Shown here: in pieces, positions 21,204 to 30,507 of the stretch
Layout of the letters: each line of letters starts with the position of its first letter
Position numbering within the stretch: the first letter of the stretch is position 1
Source of the DNA: Peptococcaceae bacterium
GTDB lineage: Bacteria > Bacillota > Peptococcia > DRI-13 > PHAD01
DNA: 40,737 bases
Direction: 5' to 3'
NCBI GenBank assembly: GCA_024655825.1
Contig: JANLFJ010000030.1
Span: 1 to 40,737 of the forward strand
Position numbers and translations under genes: made by a program
The notes under the pieces: model-generated
What the model saw: the letters and a program-made list of their open reading frames with translations, nothing else
Told to the model about the DNA's origin: nothing
The model's database searches: none

Positions 21204-22820
21204 CTATTCCAAAGAAATCAAGTAATAATAAAGCGGCTGACCCCCAAAATGGAGTTCAAAATCAACCCACGGGTACAGTTTGGAAAGCCTCTCCACCATT
21301 TCACGGGCTTCTAATTCCTGAACATCCTCCCCGTAATAGATAGTAACCAGCTCATGACCTTCTTTCAGGTTTTGAGCAACCAGCCCTTCCACCACCTGCG
21401 AGGCCTCGCAGCCGGTAAAGGCCAGCTCACCGTTGCACAATCCAATTACCTGGCCCTTTACAATCTCATGACCATTGAAACTGGAATCCCGTACCGCATA
21501 TGTGACTTCCAGGGTTACCACCTGGTTTCCGGCATCTTCCATCTTCTGCCTGTTCTGTTCCAACCCGTTTTCAGCATTAAAGGCCATCAAGGCTGCTATC
21601 CCCTGGGGTATACTTCTTGTCCTTACCACCCGGCATGGTTTGGCGACCGCTTTCGCAGCCTGCTCAGCGGCAAGCACCACATTGCTGTTGTTCGGTAGAA
21701 TAAGCACTTCTTCGGCCAAGATATTTTCAACCGCCTCCACAAAATCACGCGTGCTGGGATTCATGGTTTGTCCACCCTCTATCACCACATCGACGCCGAG
21801 GCTTTTAAAGATTTCTATAAGTCCCGCGCCCACAGCCACGCCGACCAAGCCCAGGCGCTTAACGGCGCGAGCCCTCGCCTGCATCTCCTGGCTCTGTTCA
21901 CTCATGTTGTGAATCTGTATCTCGTGCAGTGTGCCGAGGCTGGTGCAGAAATCCAGCACTTTCCCGGGAGAATTGGTATGGATATGTATCTTTCCAGTAT
22001 CCGCATTGCCCACAACCAGAATACAATCGCCTTTATCCGCCAAAAAGGCCCGGATATCTTCAAGAACGAGCGGTTCTTCTTTTCTTTTCAAAATAAATTC
22101 GGTGCAATACTGGTACTCCAGGATTTCATCGTTCTGATACTGGATCGGCGACCTTTCAGGTTCTTCCGCCGTGTGCTGTCCGGGATCGCCTGCGCACTCC
22201 TCCCCTTTTATTACCTTCAGCATACCCTCCAGAATGTAGACCATGCCTTGCCCGCCGGCATCAACCACCCCGGCCTGTTTCAGCACGGGCAGCATATCCG
22301 GGGTTTTTTTCAGGGCAAGCAAGGCTCCCCGGTAGGCGGCTTCAAAAACGGATTCCAGGGTACTGCCCGGCAGGTCGGCAGCTTCCTCTGCATAACGGGC
22401 AGCTTCCCGCGAGACGGTTAATATTGTTCCTTCCACCGGGTTCATGACTGCCTGGTAAGCGGTTTCCACCGCAGTCCTTAAGGCAACGGCTAGCTCCCTT
22501 GCGTCAAGTTCCGTTTTTCCCTCAGCTGCCCGCGCAAAGCCGGCCATCAATTGAGAGAGGATGACTCCCGAATTGCCCCTGGCGCCCATGAGCGCTCCAT
22601 GAGAGACTGTTTTCGCCGCTCTTTCAATGCTGCCGTCCTCGTCCTGTTGAATGGCTTTGCTAGCGGAAGTCATCGTTAAACTCATATTAGTTCCGGTATC
22701 CCCGTCAGGCACCGGAAAAACATTGAGTGAATCGATAAAAGCTTTTCTCTCTTCCAAATACTTACCGGAAACAACCACCAGCCTGGCCCACAAACGGCCA
22801 TCTAAGCTCCCGCTTTTCAC
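21204..22820 (-). CDS. fakA: DhaL/DAK-domain fatty acid kinase FakA-like
   Basis: It has 538 residues from GTG 22820, which has GGAGGGG 9 bp upstream. The frame extends to 22907 without a ribosome site. The N-terminal DhaL domain has the Mg-nucleotide motif VPDGDTGTNM (Asp39, Asp41) and GARGNSGVILSQL. A middle EDD/DegV-like domain and a C-terminal domain follow, as in Bacillus YloV/FakA. It phosphorylates fatty acids delivered by DegV proteins. The usual upstream Asp23-type gene is absent here. Confidence 0.9.
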   Translation of the reverse strand: MKSGSLDGRLWARLVVVSGKYLEERKAFIDSLNVFPVPDGDTGTNMSLTMTSASKAIQQDEDGSIERAAKTVSHGALMGARGNSGVILSQLMAGFARAAEGKTELDARELAVALRTAVETAYQAVMNPVEGTILTVSREAARYAEEAADLPGSTLESVFEAAYRGALLALKKTPDMLPVLKQAGVVDAGGQGMVYILEGMLKVIKGEECAGDPGQHTAEEPERSPIQYQNDEILEYQYCTEFILKRKEEPLVLEDIRAFLADKGDCILVVGNADTGKIHIHTNSPGKVLDFCTSLGTLHEIQIHNMSEQSQEMQARARAVKRLGLVGVAVGAGLIEIFKSLGVDVVIEGGQTMNPSTRDFVEAVENILAEEVLILPNNSNVVLAAEQAAKAVAKPCRVVRTRSIPQGIAALMAFNAENGLEQNRQKMEDAGNQVVTLEVTYAVRDSSFNGHEIVKGQVIGLCNGELAFTGCEASQVVEGLVAQNLKEGHELVTIYYGEDVQELEAREMVERLSKLYPWVDFELHFGGQPLYYYLISLE

Positions 22821-22976
22821 CCTTTTGTCCCCTCCGGTGGATGAACTGCTGACATGTCCAGGTTGGGTTTCTTGGGCAGCCGCTGCCCTGGTCACAAGTA
22901 TAGACATTACTATTATAAGCTTTAAGATAAAACATCGTCAATTTATTCTAAAACGGCGCTTTATGAGCACTAATAC

Positions 22977-23004
22977 TTGCCTTCGACATAAGACATACTA
23001 TAAT
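22977..23004 (+). promoter_or_regulatory. Promoter of the unknown protein gene
   Basis: TTGCCT (22977-22982) and TATAAT (22999-23004) are 16 bp apart. The coding start is 26 bp downstream and GAGGTG precedes it. Confidence 0.6.
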
Positions 23005-23029
23005 ACCGAAATAGCGAGGTGCTGACGCA

Positions 23030-23692
23030 ATGGTGCAAATAGACGACGCCGGCAGCGGGAGCCTGGTCGGAGGGACAGGGATAGGTGTCATGCGCAAAGA
23101 AACAGAGGAATACCTTTTCAGGATTATTCCCCCCGTTTTTTTTCGAGAACCTTTTTTCACGCAAAAAAAATACCAGCAATATGTAATAAAAATTGTCAGG
23201 TGTTCCTTTGAAAGGCTTAATGTTACAACAGACGAACCCATTCAGGTTTGCCGCGGTTACGTTTTCGACGCGCTTCGCCGCTGGCTTGACAACCAGGGTT
23301 ATGCCTGGACAAGCAGCAAAATAGATGGTCCGCTGCAAATCAAGGTTGAAGAATCCTTCAGCGACTATGTAATAAAACTGGGCCTGCCCCGCAGCTTTGT
23401 TCAACATGCCCGCTACGCCTTCGGTTTTCACCGGTTGTTGAAGTGGGTCTTTGCCGATTTCGAAAACCGGTCCCGGCTATGTAAAACAGGCTGGAAAAGC
23501 TGGCGCAAATGGTCGCGTGTGCCTTTTCGAGTCTACGCCGGCGTGTTGGAAAAAGAAGCTTACTGCTTGAAATGCGGGCAACTTATCAACAAACATGAAA
23601 ACGCCGTAATTCTCGAATACATCACCAACAGGTCCTGGAACGTTCCCCTTCACCCTGGCTGCTGCCCGTATCAATTAAACCAGCCAAAATAA
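23030..23692 (+). CDS. Unknown protein with C-terminal Cys knuckle
   Basis: The protein has 220 residues, with ATG 23030 preceded by GAGGTG. No family is recognised. It is rich in aromatic and basic residues, including KTGWKSWRKWSRVPFRVY. Near the C-terminus CLKCGQLI and later HPGCCP could bind one zinc atom. There is no membrane segment or signal peptide. It is monocistronic with its own promoter and ends 2 bp from the convergent glycoside-hydrolase gene. Confidence 0.65.
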   Translation: MVQIDDAGSGSLVGGTGIGVMRKETEEYLFRIIPPVFFREPFFTQKKYQQYVIKIVRCSFERLNVTTDEPIQVCRGYVFDALRRWLDNQGYAWTSSKIDGPLQIKVEESFSDYVIKLGLPRSFVQHARYAFGFHRLLKWVFADFENRSRLCKTGWKSWRKWSRVPFRVYAGVLEKEAYCLKCGQLINKHENAVILEYITNRSWNVPLHPGCCPYQLNQPK

Positions 23693-23694
23693 GA

Positions 23695-24897
23695 TCATTC
23701 AAGCAGGGCTTCTTTCGTATACCTGTTACCAGCGTTCCAGAGCATCCATTCCTCCAGTCCGGAATCATAAGCAGCCCTGATCTGGGCCCTGACTTCTTCC
23801 CTGCCGTATGCAGGGCTTCCAAGGTCGAAATCTTGCAGCCACGGTCTCAGAAGGACGCCCGTGTGACCTGATTCATTAATCTTCTTGAGCCCGTCAAACA
23901 GGGCCTGCCTAACCACTTCGTAGGGGTGACCGTTAGGATTGTTAAACCCGTAGTTGCCGGGCCCATAATGCGAAGGGTAAACCATTGGGCAGATATAATC
24001 AACCTGGGAAATCACCTTCTCAAACTTCTGCCCCATGCCCATGTCATCAAGCGTCAGCGTAGTTAAACCGAAAACATCCGCCGCAAGGAAAACGTTGTAT
24101 GGCTGTAGTTCAGTCCGGGCGTATCTTAAAAATTCCTGAATAACGTCCTCCTTTTTCTGTCCTCCGGCAAAAGGATAAACCGCGTTCTTTACATCGCCGT
24201 CGGTGGGAAAGCGAACATAGTCAAACTGTATCTCGCGGAACCCCACCTTGGCCGCCTCCTTGGCCACATCAACCGCATATTTCCAGACTGTTTCACAATG
24301 AGGATCCACCCAGGCCAAGCCTTTCCTGTCGCGCCACAACCCTCCGTCTTTCCTTTTTATCGCCAGTTCCTGCTTTCTTTCGGCCAGTACTGGATCTTTA
24401 AACACGACAATGCGGGCAATTGGGTAAATATTTTTAGTGTACAGCACCCTCATCTTTTCTTCAAAAGCCTGGCCTGTGCCGTGCGTCCTGGCCTTAATCT
24501 CCCGGGCCAGCGGGATGTCAAAATCAAAAGCAAGGATTCCGCTGTCATCTTTCATATCGACAACCAGCGCGTTCAACTCAGTGGTGTCAACAAGGTCAAT
24601 CAGGTACGGAAAAAGGGTGCTGCTGTAAACGGCACTGCCGCTCATGTAAATGCCTTTAACCTTAACCGGTTCTTTGGAAATGGGGCGATTGTCCCCCGCA
24701 AAAAAACGTTTGGCATAATGAACCTTCTCCTCCAGCGGTATGATTCGGGAAGAGTCGCGCAGGGTTTGCTGGTAAGCATAATTCTGCCTTGCTTCCTGCA
24801 CGCCGCCTGGGGATATGGCGCTGAAAGTATAAAAAGCAACAGTCACAACTGACAATAAAACAATGACCATTCCGGCAAAGAAGTATTTTTTCAACAT
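23695..24897 (-). CDS. DUF4015 putative glycoside hydrolase
   Basis: It has about 400 residues. ATG 24897 is chosen because GGGGAG is 9 bp away. ATG 24906 touches that site directly. One N-terminal membrane anchor (FFAGMVIVLLSVVTVAFYTF) is followed by a TIM-barrel-like domain: VKGIYMSGSAVYSS, VVDMKDDSGILAFD, IQFDYVRFPTDG, LAADVFGLTT and VDYICPMVYPSHY. This matches the DUF4015 family of extracytoplasmic glycoside hydrolase-like proteins. The substrate is unknown. The D in FDYVRFP is a likely acid residue. Confidence 0.85.
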   Translation of the reverse strand: MLKKYFFAGMVIVLLSVVTVAFYTFSAISPGGVQEARQNYAYQQTLRDSSRIIPLEEKVHYAKRFFAGDNRPISKEPVKVKGIYMSGSAVYSSTLFPYLIDLVDTTELNALVVDMKDDSGILAFDFDIPLAREIKARTHGTGQAFEEKMRVLYTKNIYPIARIVVFKDPVLAERKQELAIKRKDGGLWRDRKGLAWVDPHCETVWKYAVDVAKEAAKVGFREIQFDYVRFPTDGDVKNAVYPFAGGQKKEDVIQEFLRYARTELQPYNVFLAADVFGLTTLTLDDMGMGQKFEKVISQVDYICPMVYPSHYGPGNYGFNNPNGHPYEVVRQALFDGLKKINESGHTGVLLRPWLQDFDLGSPAYGREEVRAQIRAAYDSGLEEWMLWNAGNRYTKEALLE

Positions 24898-24991
24898 TCG
24901 CTCCATCTCCCCGATTATGACAGGCTAAAACTATATTCGACAATCTCTGGCAGTTTCCTACTTATTCCCTTTTGCCAAATTATGCTATACC

Positions 24992-26587
24992 TCAACCGGC
25001 TCTTTTTATTTCTCGTTCCACTTCGCTTAACTGCGCCAGCAGCCGCTGTAACGTGCGGGTATCTTTACCCGGTACCCTGGCCAGTTCTTCGATTTTATGC
25101 TTGATAGCCTGGAACGCAAGCTCCAGCTCTGGCATCTCCTTCACTCCAGCAGGTGCTGCCAGTTCCGGCGCCTTTTCAAACGCATCGGTTTCCAGGTCAT
25201 ACTGCGCGCCGTAAGCTGGAATTTCAGCATGCTGGCCAGTCTCGCTTTGAATAACTCTCTGCAGTGTCTCCAGGGAATCCGTTTCACCGTGCACCAAAAA
25301 GAGCTTTTCAGGTTTTTTCTTAAATGCCTTGAGCCATTCCAACAGCCCTTTCTGGTCGGCATGGGAAGAAAACCCTTCGATCTTAACTATATCCGCTCTC
25401 ACCGCAACTTCTTCACCGTGTATTCTCACCCTCTTTTCCCCTTCCAGGATCCGGCGGCCAAGAGTGCCCTCAGCCTGGTAACCAACAAAGAGTATGGTCG
25501 ACTCGGGACGCCAGAGATTGTGCTTTAAATGGTGTTTTATTCTTCCGGCGTCGGCCATACCGCTTGCCGAGATGATAATGGCGCCTCCTTTGATTTTGTT
25601 TAAGGCCATGGATTGCTCCGCAGTGATCACATAGTGCAGGTTGGGCCACTGGAAGAATTTTTGAGCCTCTTCCCCTGATACCTGGCAGAAAGCCTCGTCT
25701 GTGCAAAATTCGTGGTTATTTATAAACACCTGGGTCGCTTCGACAGCCATGGGGCTGTCGATATAAACGTCCACATGCGGTATTCGTCCTTGCTCGCTCA
25801 GCATTTTCAAATCAAAGATTAAATCCTGCGTTCTTTCCACGGCAAAAGAAGGCACGATGAGATTCCCTCCTTTTTTCAGGGTCGACTTGATCACGCTTGC
25901 CAAGAGATCCAGCTTGTTTTCCGCCTCCAGGTGATAACGATTCCCGTAAGTCGACTCCATGACCACAATATCCGCGACATATATCTTTGTCGGATCATCT
26001 ACTATCGGTTGATTGATATTGCCGATATCGCCGGAAAAGACGATCTTGCGTTCTTTTTCCCCTTCCTGCGCATATAATTCAATCATCGCCGAGCCCAGGA
26101 TATGCCCTGCATCCTGGAACCTGACCTTTATGCCCGGCGCGAGTTCAAGCGTTTCTTCGTAACCGCAGCCCCGGAAATTTTCCTGGCAGCGCCTGGCATC
26201 ATCCACGGTATAAATAGGCTCCAGCAGTTTACTGCCGCTGCGCATATTCTTCCTGTTTTTTCTTTCAACTTCCATTTCCTGTATATGAGCACTGTCGGGC
26301 AGCACAATGCTGCACAGCTCGGCCGTCGCCTTGGTGGTGTAAACCGGGCCTTTAAAACCATGCTTGAAGAGCTTGGGAATCAGGCCGCAGTGGTCCACAT
26401 GCGCGTGCGTTAGCAGCACAAAGTCAATTTCGGCAGGGTTAAACAAAAACTCCCCGTAGTTCCTCTCTTTTAACTCCTTTGAACCTTGGAACATCCCACA
26501 GTCCACAAGGAATCTGGTTTTGCCCACGGTTACCAAAAAACATGAGCCGGTAACGGTACCAGCCGCACCGCAGAATCTTATCTTCAT
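24992..26587 (-). CDS. Beta-CASP metallo-beta-lactamase RNA nuclease
   Basis: This 531-residue protein has the MBL motif THAHVDHCG (His61, His63, Asp65, His66), followed by GHILGSAMIELY, FSGDIG, the beta-CASP block with PSFAVERTQDL, SASGMADAGRIKHHL and the final GFSSHADQKGLLEWL. This is the CPSF-73/YSH1-like family of metal-dependent endo/exoribonucleases rather than RNase J, which is longer. The C-terminal 60 residues form a helical extension. The target RNA is unknown. Confidence 0.9.
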   Translation of the reverse strand: MKIRFCGAAGTVTGSCFLVTVGKTRFLVDCGMFQGSKELKERNYGEFLFNPAEIDFVLLTHAHVDHCGLIPKLFKHGFKGPVYTTKATAELCSIVLPDSAHIQEMEVERKNRKNMRSGSKLLEPIYTVDDARRCQENFRGCGYEETLELAPGIKVRFQDAGHILGSAMIELYAQEGEKERKIVFSGDIGNINQPIVDDPTKIYVADIVVMESTYGNRYHLEAENKLDLLASVIKSTLKKGGNLIVPSFAVERTQDLIFDLKMLSEQGRIPHVDVYIDSPMAVEATQVFINNHEFCTDEAFCQVSGEEAQKFFQWPNLHYVITAEQSMALNKIKGGAIIISASGMADAGRIKHHLKHNLWRPESTILFVGYQAEGTLGRRILEGEKRVRIHGEEVAVRADIVKIEGFSSHADQKGLLEWLKAFKKKPEKLFLVHGETDSLETLQRVIQSETGQHAEIPAYGAQYDLETDAFEKAPELAAPAGVKEMPELELAFQAIKHKIEELARVPGKDTRTLQRLLAQLSEVEREIKRAG

Positions 26588-26684
26588 CCTGCTTCCATCC
26601 TTTCTTGGGGAAGAATAATCTTCCTATTTCGTCTTTTTTCAACATTCATTTTTATTTTAACATAAATAATGCCTCCCGCTTTTC

Positions 26685-26731
26685 AAAAAAATCACCGGAT
26701 ACCCATCATGCTGGATGGCATCCGGTGATTT
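26685..26731 (-). terminator. Terminator of trpB2
   Basis: AAATCACCGGAT (26689-26700) pairs with ATCCGGTGATTT (26720-26731). A small nested hairpin, CCATC/GGATGG, lies inside. Seven T residues follow on the minus strand. Confidence 0.9.
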
Positions 26732-26781
26732 GCTTTTTGCTGTTAAAGACTATACTTCCTCGTCTAAAGCCCCGACATTCT

Positions 26782-28143
26782 TTAAACTTCCGGCAGTTTA
26801 TCTATATTCCTTTTTAATTCTTCTTCACTAAGCTCGGCATCCTCGAGATTCCCGGAAAGATAATTCTCATAGGCCGACAGATCCAGGTGGCCGTGACCGC
26901 TCAAATTGAAAACAATACAGCGAGACTCGCCGGCCTCTTTGGCTTCCAGGGCTTCATCCACCGCAGCCTTAACGGCGTGAGCCGACTCCGGCGCAGGCAA
27001 AATCCCTTCCGTCTGGGAAAAGAGTACAGCCGCCTCGAATACTCCTTTTTGTTTATAGGCCCTGGCCTCCACAATCCCGTCATGATAAAGCTGGCTTACC
27101 AAGGGAGCATCCCCATGATACCTTAACCCACCGGCGTGAATGCCGGCTGGCGTAAATGAATGACCGAGCGTATACATCATCAACATGGGAGTTATACCGG
27201 CCACATCCCCGTAGTCATAAGCAAATTTCCCCCTGGTCAGCGTGGGACAGGCTGCAGGTTCAACCGCCATCAAGCGAACCTTTTTCCCGGCCAGTTTATC
27301 GGGTACAAAAGGAAAGGCGATACCCGCAAAATTGCTTCCTCCCCCGCAGCAGCCTATAACCACATCCGGGTAATCATCAACCATTTCCAGCTGGAGCTTA
27401 ACTTCCTGCCCGATGACGGACTGGTGAAGACAAACATGATTAAGGACGCTTCCCAGGGAATAATTGGTATCGCTCCTCCCCGCTGCATCTTCGACCGCCT
27501 CGCTGATGGCAATGCCTAATGTCCCGGGAGTATTTGGCTGTTCTTCCAGTATTTTTCGCCCTACAGATGTTTTCGGACTGGGGCTAGAAATACACTCCGC
27601 GCCATAAACCTGCATGAATGAACGCCTGTAAGGTTTCTGCTCGAAGCTGATCCTGACCATATAAACGGTGCATTGAAGGTCAAACATCTTACAAGCCAGA
27701 GACAGCGCTGTTCCCCACTGGCCAGCTCCTGTTTCTGTAGACAGGCGTTTGATCCCTTCTTTCTTATTGTAATAAGCCTGCGGCACAGCGGTGTTCAATT
27801 TGTGACTGCCGACCGGGCTTACCCCTTCATACTTGTAGTAAATACGGGCCGGCGTATCCAGCGCTTTTTCCAGGCTACGAGCCCGGTAAAGCGGTGAGGG
27901 TCTCCATTTTTTGTAGACCTCCCTTACTTCTTCCGGAATTTCGATAAACCTCTGCGTGGATACCTCCTGCTCAATTAGAGCCATGGGGAAAATGGGTGCC
28001 AGGTCCTGGGGCTGTAATTGCTTTTTGGTCTGCGGGTTCAACCCGGGCTGGAGCTTGTTCGGCATATCAGCCTGCACGTTATACCACGAACGGGGTATTT
28101 TCTCTTCGGGCAAAATGATTTTTGTCATCTCTTCTTTTCTCAT
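26782..28143 (-). CDS. trpB: Tryptophan synthase beta-like PLP enzyme (TrpB2 type)
   Basis: This 453-residue protein has the long TrpB2/TIGR01415 N-terminus ([13 protein letters not shown]... [15 protein letters not shown]). The PLP lysine lies in [11 protein letters not shown], followed by [12 protein letters not shown] and the phosphate-binding [13 protein letters not shown]. It condenses serine with indole, and TrpB2 enzymes usually act without TrpA. No other trp gene is nearby. A 600-bp structured stretch precedes it, which could include its leader. ATG 28143 has GAGGAGA upstream. Confidence 0.92.
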   Translation of the reverse strand: MRKEEMTKIILPEEKIPRSWYNVQADMPNKLQPGLNPQTKKQLQPQDLAPIFPMALIEQEVSTQRFIEIPEEVREVYKKWRPSPLYRARSLEKALDTPARIYYKYEGVSPVGSHKLNTAVPQAYYNKKEGIKRLSTETGAGQWGTALSLACKMFDLQCTVYMVRISFEQKPYRRSFMQVYGAECISSPSPKTSVGRKILEEQPNTPGTLGIAISEAVEDAAGRSDTNYSLGSVLNHVCLHQSVIGQEVKLQLEMVDDYPDVVIGCCGGGSNFAGIAFPFVPDKLAGKKVRLMAVEPAACPTLTRGKFAYDYGDVAGITPMLMMYTLGHSFTPAGIHAGGLRYHGDAPLVSQLYHDGIVEARAYKQKGVFEAAVLFSQTEGILPAPESAHAVKAAVDEALEAKEAGESRCIVFNLSGHGHLDLSAYENYLSGNLEDAELSEEELKRNIDKLPEV

Positions 28144-28236
28144 CTTTCTCTTCTCTCCTCTGCTTTTGATAATTGGTATTTAAATATGCTTTAGTTTATC
28201 ATAAAACGCGCAAAAAATTCAAGTAAGGCCTGGTGC

Positions 28237-28255
28237 AAAAAAACGAACAATCGTT
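28237..28255 (-). terminator. Weak terminator at the end of the structured RNA
   Basis: AACGA pairs with TCGTT (28242-28246/28251-28255) around four nucleotides and runs into T7 on the minus strand. It lies 94 bp before the trpB2 start, so it could end an independent RNA or act as an attenuator. Confidence 0.5.
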
Positions 28256-28746
28256 AAACGTTAAACAAATGGGAAAAGGGTAAGCTTTCTTTGATTCCTT
28301 ACGGAACCCGCTTACCCTTTCCCCGCGAGATGGTACTCCAGTGGAATACGCCCTCCTTTTTTCCCTGAAACGGCCAGGAAACTTTCTCGTTTCCTTATCC
28401 TTGTTCGAACCCCTCTCTTACCGGTCCCAGGAACCCGGTAAGTTTCCCTTAGCGGCCTGTGCGGCGGCTATTTTTTCGAAAAGCTGGTGCGCTTTCCGGG
28501 TTCGCGGGGGAATTCGCCGTCCTTTGGCTCATCTGTTATCTGGTTTTACCGCCAGTACACCGGAATCACTGCTTTTTTATGGTTTTACCATAAAAATTCA
28601 GTTTCCTGCTCGACACCTTTTTGCCTTTCGGCATCTCGGCTGTCGTTCTTTGAATACTTCGCAAAACCCCTTGCAGATTTGCAAAGAACAGTTAATCGAA
28701 CTTTCAGGGTTACCAGGTTAACAACCGGGTGGTTATTTCCTGGTTG
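28237..28746 (-). ncRNA. Candidate ~510-nt highly structured RNA, class unknown
   Basis: It begins at the expected start site of a consensus promoter (28753-28781). The first 33 nt form a near-perfect two-part hairpin (28712-28744). Then come CAAAGAAC/GTTCTTTG (28682-28689/28645-28652), a CGACA-CC/GGTGTCG stem (28611-28617/28638-28645) enclosing TGCC-GAAA-GGCA, and a 43-nt hairpin with a 10-bp stem (28562-28606). Further hairpins lie at 28540-28555, 28417-28442 and 28377-28394, with a 14-15-bp stem at 28271-28323. AACGA/TCGTT plus seven T residues (28237-28255) could end it. The GAAA tetraloop exists only on the minus strand. I find no signature of RNase P RNA, tmRNA, SRP RNA or a T-box. It could instead be the trpB2 leader. 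Confidence 0.6.
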
Positions 28747-28752
28747 ATTCTT

Positions 28753-28781
28753 ATTCTAAAGTAAAAGTTCTCCTCTGTCAA
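28753..28781 (-). promoter_or_regulatory. Strong promoter of the structured RNA / trpB2 leader
   Basis: On the minus strand TTGACA (28776-28781) and TAGAAT (28753-28758) are exactly 17 bp apart. The DNA upstream of the -35 box is AT-rich and includes the dyad GAATTTT/AAAATTC (28793-28809). Confidence 0.8.
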
Positions 28782-28971
28782 TGGCTTTATGTGAATTTTT
28801 ATAAAATTCGTATATATTATCTCATTAATCATATTCCCATCAAAAATGTTCGTCTTTTATAGTCCCGGATGCGCGCAAATGCCTTTTTCACCATATTTTT
28901 AGCTGACTGTAATTCGTGTTTTCAAAAAACCGCTCCCGTCCATTCACAAATCAGCGAATCAGCGAACAAAA

Positions 28972-28997
28972 TAACAGGGAGCCTTCGCTTCCTGTTA
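28972..28997 (-). terminator. Terminator overlapping the citrate synthase stop
   Basis: TAACAGG and CCTGTTA form a 7-bp stem that includes the TAA stop codon. TTTTGTT follows on the minus strand. Confidence 0.55.
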
Positions 28998-30368
28998 CCT
29001 TTCGGATAGGGGCACGTATCTCTTTATTTCAGCCACATTTTTATAAGCCGGCCTGATTATTTTTCCTCCGCTGGCCAGTTCTTCTATGCGGTGAGCACAC
29101 CATCCGCCGATCCTAGCTATGGCAAACAGCGGCGTATACAGTTCCCGGGGTATGTTCAAAGCCTTGTAGACAAACCCGGAATAAAGGTCAACATTTGCGG
29201 CCAGGGTAACCTTCTCGTTTCTCACCTCGCTGAAAACAACGGAGGTGAGTCTTTCCACTTCCGAGTAAAGATGAAATTCTTTTTCCGCTCCTTTTTCTTT
29301 GGCCAATTCGGCCGCTTTTTTCTTCAACAGAACCGCCCTGGGGTCTGACAACGTATAAACCGCGTGCCCCATCCCGTAAATGAGGCCGGAGCCGTCGTTC
29401 GCCTTCTTGTTAACAATGTCGTGGAGATAAGCTTTCAGTTTATCTTCATTATCCCAATCCCGGACATTGGCCTTGATATTCTCCATCATTTCCAGCACCT
29501 TAAGATTGGCTCCGCCGTGTTTGCCGCCTTTCAGCGAACCCACGGCGGCAGCAATGGCAGAATATGTATCCGTGCCGGTCGACGTGACCACCCTGGTGGT
29601 AAATGTTGAATTGTTTCCTCCCCCGTGTTCCGCATGGAGGACCAGCGCGAGATCGAGAAGCTCCGCCTCAAGCCTGCTGTATTCGCAGGTCGGGCGCAGC
29701 ATGTATAATATGTTTTCCGCCGTGCTCAATTCTTCGCGCGGCGTGTGTATAAATAAACTCTTGTTATCATAATACCTGGATTTTGCCTGGTAACCGTACA
29801 CGGCCATGGTTGGAAAACGGGCAATCAATTCAATTGAGTGCCTGAGCACACTTTTTAAGCTCAAATCATCAGGATCGCGGTCGTAGCAATATGCGGCCAG
29901 AACGCTCCTGGCCAGCATATTCATGATGTCCCTGCTGGGAACTTTCAACATCATATCCTCGGTAAAACCGTCCGGCAGTTTCCTGTTTTCCCCTAATATA
30001 TTTACAAATTCTTCCAGCTCATGACGATTGGGCAAAACGCCGAAAAGCAAAAGATAGTTTACTTCTTCAAACCCGTACCTCCCGTCTTTTTGAAAACCTT
30101 CGATAATCTCCTTTATTTCGATGCCTCTGTAGTATAATTTGCCTTCATCCGGCACCTTTACGCCGTTGTCCATGCGGTAGCCATGGACATCTCCCACTCC
30201 AGTCAGGCCAACCAGCACCCCTGTGCCGTTGTTGTTCCTCAAACCCCGTTTTACATCATATTTATGGTACAAATCAGGATCAATACGGTTGTTTTTTTCC
30301 GCCAGCCTGCTCAAAGCATCAAATCTCGCTGAGTTGACTTTCGCATGGTTATTGAATGCCAGATGCAT
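28995..30368 (-). CDS. Citrate synthase
   Basis: It has 457 residues from ATG 30368, chosen because CGGAGG lies 9 bp before it. The frame extends 11 codons further up. Catalytic features are present: LHAEHGGGNNS (His), YGMGHAVYT (His) and AANVDLYSG (Asp). The tail RIGGWCAHRIEELASGGKII carries CoA- and citrate-binding residues. The enzyme condenses acetyl-CoA and oxaloacetate, and 2-methylcitrate activity cannot be excluded. It is longer than most bacterial forms because of an N-terminal extension of about 50 residues. A palindrome in its promoter suggests repression. Confidence 0.9.
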   Translation of the reverse strand: MHLAFNNHAKVNSARFDALSRLAEKNNRIDPDLYHKYDVKRGLRNNNGTGVLVGLTGVGDVHGYRMDNGVKVPDEGKLYYRGIEIKEIIEGFQKDGRYGFEEVNYLLLFGVLPNRHELEEFVNILGENRKLPDGFTEDMMLKVPSRDIMNMLARSVLAAYCYDRDPDDLSLKSVLRHSIELIARFPTMAVYGYQAKSRYYDNKSLFIHTPREELSTAENILYMLRPTCEYSRLEAELLDLALVLHAEHGGGNNSTFTTRVVTSTGTDTYSAIAAAVGSLKGGKHGGANLKVLEMMENIKANVRDWDNEDKLKAYLHDIVNKKANDGSGLIYGMGHAVYTLSDPRAVLLKKKAAELAKEKGAEKEFHLYSEVERLTSVVFSEVRNEKVTLAANVDLYSGFVYKALNIPRELYTPLFAIARIGGWCAHRIEELASGGKIIRPAYKNVAEIKRYVPLSER

Positions 30369-30422
30369 CCTCTTGTTCCTCCGTTCATTTCTGCAATTCA
30401 TTCATGCAAGTATTTTAGCATC

Positions 30423-30451
30423 ATTGTATACAATAATACGCGTATAGTCAA
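30423..30451 (-). promoter_or_regulatory. Citrate synthase promoter with palindrome on -10
   Basis: TTGACT (30446-30451) and TACAAT (30423-30428) are 17 bp apart on the minus strand. A perfect 12-bp palindrome, ATTGTATACAAT (30423-30434), covers the -10 box. The form resembles operators of FadR-type GntR regulators. The actual repressor is unknown. Confidence 0.7.
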
Positions 30452-30507
30452 TCCTTTTTTTCTTTGAATACTGTATTTTCTACTGCGCAACAATCACTTG
30501 CCGCTTT

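Noticed and set aside
28341-28747. Plus-strand ORFs of 126 and 86 codons inside the hairpin-rich region
   Set aside because: No Shine-Dalgarno site, odd composition, and the frames run through perfect inverted repeats. The promoter is on the other strand.
28143-28750. T-box riboswitch, RNase P RNA or tmRNA before trpB2
   Set aside because: I could not find the T-box core (AGGGTGG-ACCGCG), the RNase P GAGGAAAGTCC block, or tmRNA ends. This was a reading by eye, so an Infernal search could overturn it.
28950-28965. 8-bp tandem repeat ATCAGCGA x2 after citrate synthase
   Set aside because: Non-coding, short, and with no link to a known signal.
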